A stretch of DNA of 64,000 bases. It comes from BOG-931 sp963781725. GTDB lineage: Bacteria > Pseudomonadota > Alphaproteobacteria > Rhizobiales > Xanthobacteraceae. The notes beneath the pieces are model-generated. The model searched no databases. It saw only the letters and a program-made list of their open reading frames with translations, and was not told the DNA's origin. Shown here piece after piece: positions 8,922 to 17,154 of this stretch; within the stretch, counting starts at the first letter, position 1, and each line of letters begins with the position of its first letter. Location: assembly GCA_963781725.1 (NCBI GenBank), contig CAWAGV010000002.1:1488001-1552000 (forward strand), in the 5' to 3' direction. Position numbers and translations under genes: made by a program.

Positions 8922-9710
8922 ATGGCGGATTTTTCGACGTCGGAAATTGCGGTCAGAGGCTGCCGCATCCGGCTGATGCGCGCCGGCGCCGGCGAACCGC
9001 TGCTCTATTTGCACGGCGCCAGCGGCGCGGCCTGGCTGCCGGTGCTGCAAACGCTCAGCGAAAAATACGACGTCATCGCGCCGGAGCATCCGGGTTTTGG
9101 CGAAAGCGATACGCCGGAATGGCTCGATACTATCCACGATCTCGCCTATTTCTATCTCGACGTGCTTGAGCAGTTGAACCTCACGAACGTGCATCTGGTC
9201 GGCAATTCGCTTGGCGGCTGGCTTGCCGCCGAGATTGCGGTACGCAACACCGCGCGCCTCGCCTCGGTCACGCTGTGCAACGCCGCCGGCCTTTACGTGC
9301 CGGGCGCCAGGCAATCCGACTCCTTCATGATGAACGAAGAGCAGCGGTTGCGCGAGTTCTTCTACGATCCGAAAAAAGCCGAGCAGATGGTGGCGCGCGT
9401 GATGCACCCGGACCGCGAGGACACGGTGCTGAAGAATCGCGCCACCGTCGCCCGGCTGTCATGGCAGCCGCGCAGCCACGATCCGCATTTGCCGAAATGG
9501 CTGCATCGCATCGACGTGCCGACGCTGGTGATCTGGGGCGACCACGACAAGTCTTTTCCCAATGAGCACGCGCAGGCTTATCACAAGGCGATTGCCGGCT
9601 CGAAGCTCGTCATGATTCCGAAATGCGGCCACGTTCCGCAGATCGAAAAGCCGGATGAATTCGTGGCGGCGCTGGAAGGCTTCATCGCCGCGCGCAAGCA
9701 AGCGGCGTAA
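8922..9710 (+). CDS. Alpha/beta hydrolase (C-C bond hydrolase/epoxide hydrolase-like)
   Basis: A 262-residue alpha/beta hydrolase. LLYLHGASGAAWLP is the oxyanion-hole HG motif, GNSLGGW carries the nucleophile serine, WGDHDK the acid aspartate and KCGHVPQIEKP the catalytic histidine. The overall pattern resembles meta-cleavage product hydrolases such as MhpC, but substrate cannot be assigned. An in-frame ATG at 8838 is possible; the start at 8922 (MADFSTSE) matches the usual family N-terminus. It lies 12 bases before a luciferase-like monooxygenase gene, forming a likely two-gene operon. Confidence 0.85.
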   Translation: MADFSTSEIAVRGCRIRLMRAGAGEPLLYLHGASGAAWLPVLQTLSEKYDVIAPEHPGFGESDTPEWLDTIHDLAYFYLDVLEQLNLTNVHLVGNSLGGWLAAEIAVRNTARLASVTLCNAAGLYVPGARQSDSFMMNEEQRLREFFYDPKKAEQMVARVMHPDREDTVLKNRATVARLSWQPRSHDPHLPKWLHRIDVPTLVIWGDHDKSFPNEHAQAYHKAIAGSKLVMIPKCGHVPQIEKPDEFVAALEGFIAARKQAA

Positions 9711-9722
9711 CCGGGGCTCACC

Positions 9723-10886
9723 ATGAAGTTCTTCAACTTCCACCTGATGCCGTATAGCGCCGTCGATCTCGACGCCATCGCCAGGAACGGCTCGGCCTGG
9801 GTGACATTCTCCAACAAGAATTACGATCCGGAGAAAGGCGCCGAGCTCTATCACGACTATCTCGACCAGATGGAGTTCGCCGATCAGCTCGGTTTCGACG
9901 GCGTCTGCCTCAACGAACACCATCAGACCGCTTACGGCATGATGCCAATTCCGGGCGTGCTCGCCGGCGCGCTGGCACGCAGCGTCAAGCATGCCAACAT
10001 CGCCATTCTCGGCCGCGCGCTGCCGCTGGTGAACAATCCGCTGAACATCGCCGAAGAATACGCGATGCTCGACAACCTCACCCGCGGCCGCATCATCGCC
10101 GGCTTCGTGCGCGGCATCGGCGCCGAATATCACTCGACCGGCGTCAACCCGGCGCTGTCGCAGGAGCGCTTCGCCGAGGCGCACGACCTGATCATTCAGG
10201 CCTGGACCAAACCCGGCCCGTTCGCCTTCCACGGCAAGCATTATCAGTTCCGCTACGTCAATCCGTGGCCGCGGCCGGTTCAGCAGCCGCATCCGCCGGT
10301 GTGGATTCCGTCGCAGGGCTCCGGCTCGACCATCCGTTGGGCGGCGAAGATGCGCTACACCTATTGCCAGACGCTATCGCCGATCGCCGCGGTGGCGAAG
10401 TTCTTCCAGCTTTATCGCGACGAGGCGGAGAAGGCCGGCTACGAGGCGTCGCCCGATCAGCTGGCATGGTCGAACACCATCTATGTCGCCGATACCGACA
10501 AGAAGGCGATGGCGGAGGCCAAGCCGCATCTCGAGGCGCTGGTGAACTACCTGCTCAAGATGCCGACCGACATGCTGCTGCCGCCGGGCTACACCGACAC
10601 CGCGTCGATGAAGCGGGTGCGCGCGGTGAAGGTCACCGGCAAGACCACGACGATCGAGGATCTGGTGAAATCCGGCGTCGTCATCATCGGCAGCCCGGAA
10701 ACGGTGCGGCAGAAGCTCGCCGAATATCAGGACCTCGCCGGCTTCAACACCTCGCTGACCAAGACCCAGTTCGGCACCATGCCGAACGAGATGGCGCGCG
10801 CCAACATGACGGCGATCGCCGAAGAAATTCTGCCGGCGTTCCGGGATCGGCTGCCGCAAAGCACGGCAAAAGCCGCGGCGGAGTGA
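9723..10886 (+). CDS. LLM-class flavin-dependent oxidoreductase
   Basis: A 387-residue luciferase-like monooxygenase with a TIM-barrel pattern. The start MKFFNFHLMPY, EFADQLGFDGVCLNEHH, and the RALPLVNNPLNIAEEYAMLD and LTRGRIIAGFVRGIG segments are typical of bacterial luciferase-family enzymes using reduced FMN. Such enzymes oxidise sulfonates, ketones or N-heterocycles. The immediate upstream alpha/beta hydrolase suggests sequential oxidation and hydrolysis of one substrate (inference). A separate flavin reductase would be needed; none is adjacent. Confidence 0.87.
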   Translation: MKFFNFHLMPYSAVDLDAIARNGSAWVTFSNKNYDPEKGAELYHDYLDQMEFADQLGFDGVCLNEHHQTAYGMMPIPGVLAGALARSVKHANIAILGRALPLVNNPLNIAEEYAMLDNLTRGRIIAGFVRGIGAEYHSTGVNPALSQERFAEAHDLIIQAWTKPGPFAFHGKHYQFRYVNPWPRPVQQPHPPVWIPSQGSGSTIRWAAKMRYTYCQTLSPIAAVAKFFQLYRDEAEKAGYEASPDQLAWSNTIYVADTDKKAMAEAKPHLEALVNYLLKMPTDMLLPPGYTDTASMKRVRAVKVTGKTTTIEDLVKSGVVIIGSPETVRQKLAEYQDLAGFNTSLTKTQFGTMPNEMARANMTAIAEEILPAFRDRLPQSTAKAAAE

Positions 10887-10910
10887 TTCCTTTCCGGTCC
10901 TGCCCCGCGC

Positions 10911-11498
10911 ATGCTTTCCCTCAAAGACCTCATGGGCGCGCTGTCGGTGGCGATCGCGCTGTTCTCCTACGCGCTTTATGTCTGGAAGACATTCCGCGCG
11001 CACGCGCGGCCGCATCCGTTGTCGTGGCTGATCTTCGGCGTGCTGGCCGGAACCGGGTTTCTGATTCAGTTCGATCAGGGTGCCGGCGCGGGGAGCTGGG
11101 TGATGGGTGTGACCGCGGCGGTGTGCTTCATGCTGTGCCTGATCGGATTCGTGCAGGGCGAGCGCCGCTTTCCATGGTACGAATGGGCATTCCTCGCCGC
11201 CGCCGCGATCGTGTTTGCGTTTTATCTGGCCTCGCGGCAGCCGGCGCTGTCGGCGATCCTTGCCGCCATCGTCAACGGCCTCGGCTTCGGGCCGACGCTG
11301 ACCAAGGCCTGGGCGCGCCCGCACAGCGACAGCAGTTCGGCCTTCATGCTCAACGGCCTGAAATTCGTGCCGTCGCTGTTCGCGATGGACACCGTGTCGG
11401 TTGCGACCTGCGTACTGCCGGCCAGTCTGATCGTCACCAACCTTGCCGTCGCGCTGGTTATTATTCTGCGGCGAAAGGACGTGACGGCACGAGCGTAA
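10911..11498 (+). CDS. Conserved multi-pass membrane protein
   Basis: A 195-residue protein with about six hydrophobic segments, starting MLSLKDLMGALSVAIALFSY. The repeated pattern of W/P-rich segment ends (HPLSWLIFGVLAGTGF and later NGLGFGPTLTKAW) suggests two related three-helix halves, somewhat like PQ-loop or SemiSWEET proteins, but the PQ motif is absent. Function unknown. It begins 24 bases after the luciferase-like gene and could be co-transcribed. Confidence 0.65.
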   Translation: MLSLKDLMGALSVAIALFSYALYVWKTFRAHARPHPLSWLIFGVLAGTGFLIQFDQGAGAGSWVMGVTAAVCFMLCLIGFVQGERRFPWYEWAFLAAAAIVFAFYLASRQPALSAILAAIVNGLGFGPTLTKAWARPHSDSSSAFMLNGLKFVPSLFAMDTVSVATCVLPASLIVTNLAVALVIILRRKDVTARA

Positions 11499-11584
11499 CG
11501 CTCCCGTTTTGGCGCCGCCATCCGCCTGAAATCAACTTGTTTTCGGCGCAAAAAACCTTAACCGGCACAAAGGAAACATCCGCC

Positions 11585-12445
11585 ATGCCCGACGCACAGA
11601 CTACGGGCCCCGAAAGCTCCGCAGTGCGCGTCGCGCTCTGGCGCGCGATGCATGTGCAGATCGACGCCTCGCCGCCTGTGCTTGACGACACGATCGGCCT
11701 GCAACTCGTCGCACCGGACGAAAGTTGGCGCCGCCGGCCCGACATGGATCCGCAAGGCACCCGCCTGTTCCGCGCCGCCATCGTGGCACGGGCGCGCTTC
11801 ATCGAGGACCTGGTCGCCGAGCAAGCCGGCAAAGGCGTCGGCCAATACGTCATCCTCGGCGCCGGCCTTGATACCTTTGCGCAGCGGCGGCCGCAGCTCG
11901 CGCCGCGGCTGCACGTGTTTGAAGTCGATCAGCCTGGGCCGCAGGCGTGGAAGCGGCAGCGCCTGATCGAGACCGGTTTCGGCGTTCCGGACTGGCTGCG
12001 GCTGGTGCCGGTCAACTTCGAGGCTGGCGATGCATGGTGGGAGAAGCTCGCGGCGGCGGGTTTCGACCCCGGCAGGCCGGCAGTGGTCGTCTCGACCGGC
12101 GTCAGCATGTACCTCACGACAGAGGCGATCGCGGCGACGCTGCGGCAGGTCGCGGCGCTCGCGCCGGGCTCCATGTTCGCCATGACGTTTCTTTTGCCGC
12201 TTGAGCTGGCCGATCCCGAGGTACGCGCAGCGTTTGCAATGGCGGAAAAAGGCGCGCGCGCCAGCGGCACGCCGTTCATCAGCTTTTTCACGCCGGACGA
12301 GATCACGGCGCTGGCCCGTGCCTGCGGCTTTCGCAATGCACGCCATGTCTCCGGGGCGATGCTGACACAGAAGTATTTTGCGAACAGGACCGACGGCCTT
12401 CGCCCGCCGAACAATGCCGAAGAATTACTCGTTGCCGCAACATAG
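11585..12445 (+). CDS. Class I SAM-dependent methyltransferase (leucine carboxyl methyltransferase-like)
   Basis: A 286-residue protein of the group related to leucine carboxyl methyltransferases and polyketide O-methyltransferases. YVILGAGLDTFAQRRP is motif I binding SAM, and HVFEVDQPGPQAWKRQRL contains the acidic residue at the end of strand 2. VVVSTGVSMYLTTEAI is the YL-containing post-motif segment. The open frame extends far upstream; ATG 11585 preceded by an AAGGAA site is chosen and gives the standard N-terminus (SSAVRVALWRAMH). The methyl acceptor is unknown. Confidence 0.82.
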   Translation: MPDAQTTGPESSAVRVALWRAMHVQIDASPPVLDDTIGLQLVAPDESWRRRPDMDPQGTRLFRAAIVARARFIEDLVAEQAGKGVGQYVILGAGLDTFAQRRPQLAPRLHVFEVDQPGPQAWKRQRLIETGFGVPDWLRLVPVNFEAGDAWWEKLAAAGFDPGRPAVVVSTGVSMYLTTEAIAATLRQVAALAPGSMFAMTFLLPLELADPEVRAAFAMAEKGARASGTPFISFFTPDEITALARACGFRNARHVSGAMLTQKYFANRTDGLRPPNNAEELLVAAT

Positions 12446-12504
12446 GCAGCAAGCCATCGAGCGTTCGATGAGCGCGGCGGCGTTCAGCGCGCAAGCTCGC
12501 GCGG

Positions 12505-12645
12505 CTAAAAGCCAATGCCGAGCGCCGTCGACACTTTATGCATAACCGTCAGCATCGCGCCGCTATAACGCCCCTGATACAGGTACTGGTCGACCTGCAT
12601 GAGGACGACGATCGCAACTGCCGTTGATGCGATGAACCTGAACAT
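12505..12645 (-). CDS. Small membrane protein, 46 residues
   Basis: A short open frame starting MFRFIASTAVAIVVLMQ, followed by VDQYLYQGRYSG and ending TALGIGF. It has one N-terminal hydrophobic helix and a short amphipathic tail. Proteins of this size and pattern are frequent in Bradyrhizobium relatives, as far as I recall. The codon pattern is protein-like (GC-rich third positions), but the ribosome binding site is weak. Function unknown. It is convergent with the methyltransferase gene. Confidence 0.55.
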   Translation of the reverse strand: MFRFIASTAVAIVVLMQVDQYLYQGRYSGAMLTVMHKVSTALGIGF

Positions 12646-13078
12646 GACACCACGCTAGAGAGTGGCGGATTGCGAGAGTAAAAGCCATTTTCTCCTGGAC
12701 CGAAACCAGCGTGATGGAATTGCGTCAAAATACAATGAGGCTTCCCACCTCAAATGCGACGAGATCTGTTCAATTACGACTAGGTTTAACAAACTATGTA
12801 ACTGATCGCAGACTCGCCGGACCAAAGCCGCCGCCGCCGCGCTGTTTCAGAAATTCATCAAGCAGCTCAATGCGATCGCATGAGTTCGATATCCTGAACA
12901 CTTCATAAAAATCAGCCGGCGATACCCCCCGCGCGCGAAAGGGACGCAGGCACGGCGAACCAGAGACCCCCGAATTTATTCGTTTCGCGAAACTAATGTG
13001 CAAGATGGAGCGATCTAAAGTGACGGCCGTCATCGGCAAAGGACGCAAACCGGGAAGTCCTGTTGCCGAGCGGAGGTC
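12646..13078. other. Upstream region of the TadG-like gene, lower GC
   Basis: About 430 bases with visibly lower GC than the surroundings, especially 12680-12810 with runs such as AACAAACTATGTAAC. It lies between divergently transcribed genes and should hold both promoters. GGAGG at about 13071 serves the gene starting at 13079. No credible protein is encoded here. Confidence 0.4.
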
Positions 13079-14389
13079 ATGATGTTGCGTCGATTTTTCC
13101 GCGACCGCGAGGGTAACGTCGCGATCATCTTCGCGCTGTCGCTCATTCCGTGCATCTTCCTTGCCGGGATGGCGCTGGATTTTACTGTCGCCACGCAAAG
13201 GCGGCTTGTCCTCAACTCGGCCGCAGATGCCGGCGCGCTTGCCGCCGTGACCCCGGCAATGATGCTGCAAGTGAGCGGCAATGCGCAAATCGCTGCGACC
13301 AACGCTTTCAATGCCGTCGCTTCGACAGTCACCGGTACGACGGGCATCACTCCGGTCATTAACGTCGTCGACAACGGCCTCATTCGCACCGCGACGGTGA
13401 GCTATAGCGCCAACTCGACCAACAATTTTCCGAATGTCCTGAAGCTGTTGAACGGAAGCAGCCAGGCCAACTGGCCAATTTCGGGAACCGCGACCTCGAC
13501 GGCAACGACGGCGCCGAACATCGATTTCTATCTGCTGCTGGATAACTCGCCGTCGATGAACATCGCCGCGACCACGGCCGGCATCAACACCATGGTCTCC
13601 CACACGTCCGCACAAGGCGGCTGCGCCTTCGCCTGCCACGAATCCCATCCGTCGTCGGACAACCTGGGTAATCCCAATGGCGAAGACAACTACACGCTGG
13701 CCCAGAATCTCGGCGTGGTAACGCGGATTCAAAATATGGCGACCGCCGCTTCCACGCTGATGACGACGGCGGCGGCGACCGCAGCGACGAACAATGCCGC
13801 CTACCGGATGGCGATCTACACATTCAACACCGGCGGTGTGAACACCGTCCAGACCCTGACGTCCAATCTTACGACCGCGGGGAATGCCGCCGCCGGGATC
13901 GACGTGCTGGAGGTCTACGACAACAGTTGCCTGACCTCCTCGAATTGCAACAACGACACCGACACCAATTTCCCGTCGGCAATGTCCGCCATCAACGGCA
14001 TCATGCCGAACCCCGGGACCGGGGCGTCAAACAGCACGCCGCAAAAGATTCTCTTTCTGGTCAGCGACGGCGTTGAGGACGACAATAGCGGTTCGTGCTC
14101 GCAACCTCTCAGCGGCACCCGCTGTCAGGCGCCGTTCGACACGACGTGGTGTACGACAGTCAAAAATCGCGGCATCCGAATCGCGGTGCTATACACCACC
14201 TATCTGCCGCTGCCGACCAACAACTGGTACAACACCTGGGTCGCGCCGTTTCAGAGCCAGATCGGAACCCACATGCAGAGCTGCGCCTCGCCGGGCCTGT
14301 ATTTTGCAATTACCACCGACGGCGACATCACGGCAGCGATGCAGGCATTGTTCGAGGAAGCGGTCTCGAGTGCCCGGCTGACGAACTGA
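13079..14389 (+). CDS. TadG-like pilus-assembly/VWA domain protein
   Basis: A 436-residue membrane-anchored protein. The N-terminus (RDREGNVAIIFALSLIPC) is the TadE/TadG-type hydrophobic leader, followed by DFTVATQRRLVLNSAADAGA, typical of TadG pseudopilin-like proteins. A von Willebrand A domain follows from about residue 148 with a complete MIDAS start D155-N-S157-P-S159. The rest carries long Ser/Thr/Ala/Asn-rich stretches. TadG normally helps assemble Flp pili in the tad locus, but no other tad gene is in this window. GGAGG precedes the double ATG. Confidence 0.82.
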   Translation: MMLRRFFRDREGNVAIIFALSLIPCIFLAGMALDFTVATQRRLVLNSAADAGALAAVTPAMMLQVSGNAQIAATNAFNAVASTVTGTTGITPVINVVDNGLIRTATVSYSANSTNNFPNVLKLLNGSSQANWPISGTATSTATTAPNIDFYLLLDNSPSMNIAATTAGINTMVSHTSAQGGCAFACHESHPSSDNLGNPNGEDNYTLAQNLGVVTRIQNMATAASTLMTTAAATAATNNAAYRMAIYTFNTGGVNTVQTLTSNLTTAGNAAAGIDVLEVYDNSCLTSSNCNNDTDTNFPSAMSAINGIMPNPGTGASNSTPQKILFLVSDGVEDDNSGSCSQPLSGTRCQAPFDTTWCTTVKNRGIRIAVLYTTYLPLPTNNWYNTWVAPFQSQIGTHMQSCASPGLYFAITTDGDITAAMQALFEEAVSSARLTN

Positions 14390-14423
14390 CCGCAGCCGAA
14401 TACAAGCTGTCGGCGGCGCTCCG

Positions 14424-15065
14424 CTAGAACTTGATCATCGTGGTCCGGGTCACCGTGACGTTATTCGTCATGTTGACCGGGCCGCCTTTGGCCAGATGAA
14501 ACGCGGCGTACTGCTCGTGATAGACGCTCTCGCCTGCCGAGCAATCAACCGGAACGATCACCTTGTAGCCACGCTGCGTCGCTTCCGACGCGGTGCCGAC
14601 AGTCGCGCCCTGGAATGAGTTGCCGCAGATGATCACGGTCTTGATGCCGGCCTGCTTGAGCACCGGCTCGAGCGTCGAGCCGAGGAATTTGTCCGGCCCA
14701 CCCTGCCGGTACCATTCGCCGTCGCGCGGCTTGATCGCCGGGTCCATCACGTCGTCCGGCGTCGCCTTGCCGTCGGAGCCGACCAGACTGTACCAGACGA
14801 CCATGTTGTGAGCGCGCGCCTCGTCGTGCATGCGCTTGATGTTCGGCATCGCGGCGACGCAGCGCGGACGCGCGCCGCAGCCGGTCTTCATGATGTCGAG
14901 CAGCAGCAGCGCGGTGGTCGAGGGATCGACCATGACCTCTTTCAGTTCCGGCGCCGGCGGCGCCACCGCCGTACTCCAGTCCGAAATCACGTCGGCAATC
15001 GACGGCGATCCCGCGAGCGCAATGATGAGTGCCGCAGCCGCGGCGGCGAAGCGTGACGATTTCAT
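14424..15065 (-). CDS. Exported isochorismatase-family cysteine hydrolase
   Basis: A 213-residue protein with a cleavable signal peptide (MKSSRFAAAAAALIIALAG, ending SIA-DV). The mature part shows the cysteine-hydrolase fold: TALLLLDIMKTGCG carries the catalytic aspartate, and the GIKTVIICGNSFQGATVGTA segment occupies the nucleophile-elbow position. There the usual cysteine seems to be replaced by serine or shifted (GNSFQG), so activity is uncertain. The start at 15065 is fixed by GGAGG just upstream. Periplasmic location is unusual for this family. Confidence 0.75.
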   Translation of the reverse strand: MKSSRFAAAAAALIIALAGSPSIADVISDWSTAVAPPAPELKEVMVDPSTTALLLLDIMKTGCGARPRCVAAMPNIKRMHDEARAHNMVVWYSLVGSDGKATPDDVMDPAIKPRDGEWYRQGGPDKFLGSTLEPVLKQAGIKTVIICGNSFQGATVGTASEATQRGYKVIVPVDCSAGESVYHEQYAAFHLAKGGPVNMTNNVTVTRTTMIKF

Positions 15066-15151
15066 GATGTCCTCCCGGAAACGCGTCGGCCGAAAATAGA
15101 ACAAGGCACCCTGGCAGCCAATTGCGAAACGGCACGGGAAGAAGCGCGCCG

Positions 15152-15418
15152 CTAAGGCGGGTCCGCCGGACTTGCGCTGTCCGCGTCCTCGCCGGGATAA
15201 GCCGGCGGCGACGTGTTGTGGAAAAGATAAAACAGCGCGTCCTCCGGCGACCGCGGCGGCTGCTTGAGGTACCGCTCGAAGCGGGCAGCGAGCCGCAGCC
15301 AGATTTCCGCCAGTTGAAGATAGTGCCGGGTTTCGCGCGCCGTCTGCGCTTGCCGCGCCCGTGCGAGAGCGCTGTCGGCGCACTCGCGGCATTTCCGGGC
15401 TGTTTCACATGATTGCAC
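15152..15418 (-). CDS. Small conserved protein, 88 residues
   Basis: The sequence starts MQSCETARKCRECADSALAR and has an ETRHYLQLAEIWLRLAARFE helix. It resembles a group of short cysteine-containing helical proteins common in Bradyrhizobium relatives, where a CxxC-like N-terminus is followed by a helix with the pattern YLxLAExWxxLA. The C-terminal 30 residues are proline-rich and probably disordered. No function is known for the group. It lies 86 bases upstream of the cysteine-hydrolase gene in the same direction. Confidence 0.6.
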   Translation of the reverse strand: MQSCETARKCRECADSALARARQAQTARETRHYLQLAEIWLRLAARFERYLKQPPRSPEDALFYLFHNTSPPAYPGEDADSASPADPP

Positions 15419-15743
15419 GGGCCCTACCCCATCCCGATGATGAAGCCCGGTGCCATAACGCCGAGGCCCCCGCCCGGTTCCTCGTCTGGCCGCGGCGTCT
15501 CACCGCGGTTATCCGCCCCGAGGCCGCACGGTTTTTTCGGGCGATTTTGCCCGGAATTTCGCCATTCTCGCGGCGGACCATCCGGTCTCAAGGAAAAATC
15601 AAGCCGGCGTCAAAGCGCCGTTGCACAGGCCTTGGCAGATTACGGACGCCTTGGTGACCGAGTCGCCGGATCGTGCGATCGCGCTATCCGGCCGGCATCA
15701 CCGGAGGCGGCAAACAAGCGCCAAAGCGCGCGGGAGTCGTCCG
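15419..15743. other. Intergenic region, nothing specific seen
   Basis: About 325 GC-rich bases between divergent genes. Open frames cross it on the plus strand, but their translations are Arg/Pro-rich and have no family features. Promoters for both flanking genes are expected here. Confidence 0.3.
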
Positions 15744-15965
15744 ATGCCGCAGTATTTTTTCATGATCCGTGGACGGACCGGCGAAATCGAAAGCGATCCG
15801 AACGGCGCGGAACTGCCGAGCGTCGCGGAAGCGCTGTACCACGCCGAACGCAAGATCCGGGAACTGCGCAACAGAAACGAGTACCGGCGCCCGGGTCCGA
15901 TGATGATCGTGAAAGACCGCAACCACCAGACCGTCTTGTCGGTGCCGTTTTATCCAGGGTTCTGA
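15744..15965 (+). CDS. DUF6894 family small protein
   Basis: A 73-residue protein starting MPQYFFMIRGRTGEIE and continuing DPNGAELPSVAEALYHAERKI. It matches the pattern of the DUF6894 family: an N-terminal YFF strand, a D..G.EL turn and a long helix. The family is abundant in rhizobia and methylobacteria and has no assigned function. The frame is open upstream to 15621, but the ATG at 15744 gives the normal N-terminus. Spacing to the next gene (220 bases) argues against an operon. Confidence 0.72.
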   Translation: MPQYFFMIRGRTGEIESDPNGAELPSVAEALYHAERKIRELRNRNEYRRPGPMMIVKDRNHQTVLSVPFYPGF

Positions 15966-16065
15966 CTTGGGTTCTGACTTTGGCTTCTCATTGGCCGCGC
16001 CGGTCCGGAAACAAACCCGGCCGGCCCGGCATCATGACAGTCTATTATGAGTGTGCCTGCGGACT

Positions 16066-16084
16066 CCACCACGCGGCGTGGTGG
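16066..16084. repeat. Short perfect palindrome
   Basis: CCACCACGC and GCGTGGTGG flank a single central G, so it can form an 8-bp hairpin with a 3-base loop or act as a dimeric protein-binding site. It lies about 100 bases upstream of the beta-hydroxyacid dehydrogenase start. No T-run follows. An operator for a regulator of that gene is possible but unproven. Confidence 0.4.
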
Positions 16085-16184
16085 CGATCGCGTTCGCCGG
16101 CCTGGCGTGCCCAGCCGTTGCAGCGCCTGCGCCCTGTGATAGGACAGCGCCGGACAGGACGTGGATTTGCAACAGGAGCTAGCG

Positions 16185-17147
16185 ATGGCCGCCAAAAACA
16201 CGCAGAAGATCGGCTGGATCGGGATGGGCCGCATGGGCTATCCGATGGCCGAGCGCCTGATCAAGGCGGGCCACGATGTCACGATCTGGAATCGCACCCG
16301 CGCCAAGGCCGAGCCGCTGGCCAAGATCGGCGGCAAAGTGGTCGATCATCTGCACGAGCTCAAAGACGTCGACGTGCTGTTCTCGATCGTCGCCACCGGC
16401 AAGGACGTGCAGGAGGTGCTCTACGGCAAGAACGGCGTGTGCAGTCAGGGCGGCAAGATGCCGCCGATCGTGGTCGATTGCTCGACCATCGCCGTCGAGG
16501 AATCCGCCGCCATCCGCGACAGGCTCAAGCAGCTCGGCGCCGATTTCGTCGCCGCGCCGGTGAGCGGCAACGCCAAGGTGATCAAGGCCGGCAAGCTGTC
16601 CGCCGTGGTCTCCGGCCCGGATGCCGCGTGCAAGACCGCGATGCCGCTGATCGAAGTGTTCGCGCCGCGCGGGGTGTCCTATGTCGGCGAAGGCGAACTG
16701 GCCCGCGTCTGCAAGATCGCGCACAACGTCATGCTGGGCGTCGTCATCGAAAACCTGATCGAGATCACGCTGTTGACCAACAAGATGGGGGTACCGCGCC
16801 ACGCGTTCCTGGCGTTCCTCAACAACGGCGTCATGGGCTCGATGTTCACGGCCTACAAGTCGCCGGCGCTGGTCAATCTCGACTGGACGACGACGTTCAC
16901 TCCGGAGCTGTTGCGCAAGGACCTCGACCTCGGCCTGGAGATGGCCCGCGAGATGGACGTGCCGATGCCGGTGACGGCGGCAACGCGCGAAGTGCTGCAA
17001 GGCCATTTCGGCGCGGCGATGCTGCAAAAGAATCCAACGGAATACCTGGAAAAGGACTTTGCCGCGCTGGCCGAAACCATGGCGCTTGCAGCCGGCATGA
17101 AACTTGAAAGCGAGAACAAGAACGTGCCGACCGGGCTGGAAAGCTGA
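16185..17147 (+). CDS. Beta-hydroxyacid dehydrogenase (3-hydroxyisobutyrate dehydrogenase family)
   Basis: A 320-residue NAD(P)-dependent dehydrogenase. The Rossmann motif IGWIGMGRMGYPMAERL is near the N-terminus, the substrate-binding segment is APVSGNAKVIKAGKL, and KIAHNVMLG contains the likely catalytic lysine. Family enzymes oxidise 3-hydroxyisobutyrate, tartronate semialdehyde or related acids. A GTG at 16161 is in frame, but CAGGAGC at 16172 places the ATG at 16185 as the better start. The following Bug-type binding-protein gene starts 7 bases after the stop, suggesting uptake and oxidation of a carboxylic acid. Confidence 0.87.
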   Translation: MAAKNTQKIGWIGMGRMGYPMAERLIKAGHDVTIWNRTRAKAEPLAKIGGKVVDHLHELKDVDVLFSIVATGKDVQEVLYGKNGVCSQGGKMPPIVVDCSTIAVEESAAIRDRLKQLGADFVAAPVSGNAKVIKAGKLSAVVSGPDAACKTAMPLIEVFAPRGVSYVGEGELARVCKIAHNVMLGVVIENLIEITLLTNKMGVPRHAFLAFLNNGVMGSMFTAYKSPALVNLDWTTTFTPELLRKDLDLGLEMAREMDVPMPVTAATREVLQGHFGAAMLQKNPTEYLEKDFAALAETMALAAGMKLESENKNVPTGLES

Positions 17148-17154
17148 AATCCTT

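Noticed and set aside
12711..12908. Possible 65-residue protein before the TadG-like gene
   Set aside because: No ribosome binding site, serine/proline runs and lower-GC DNA; more likely promoter region.
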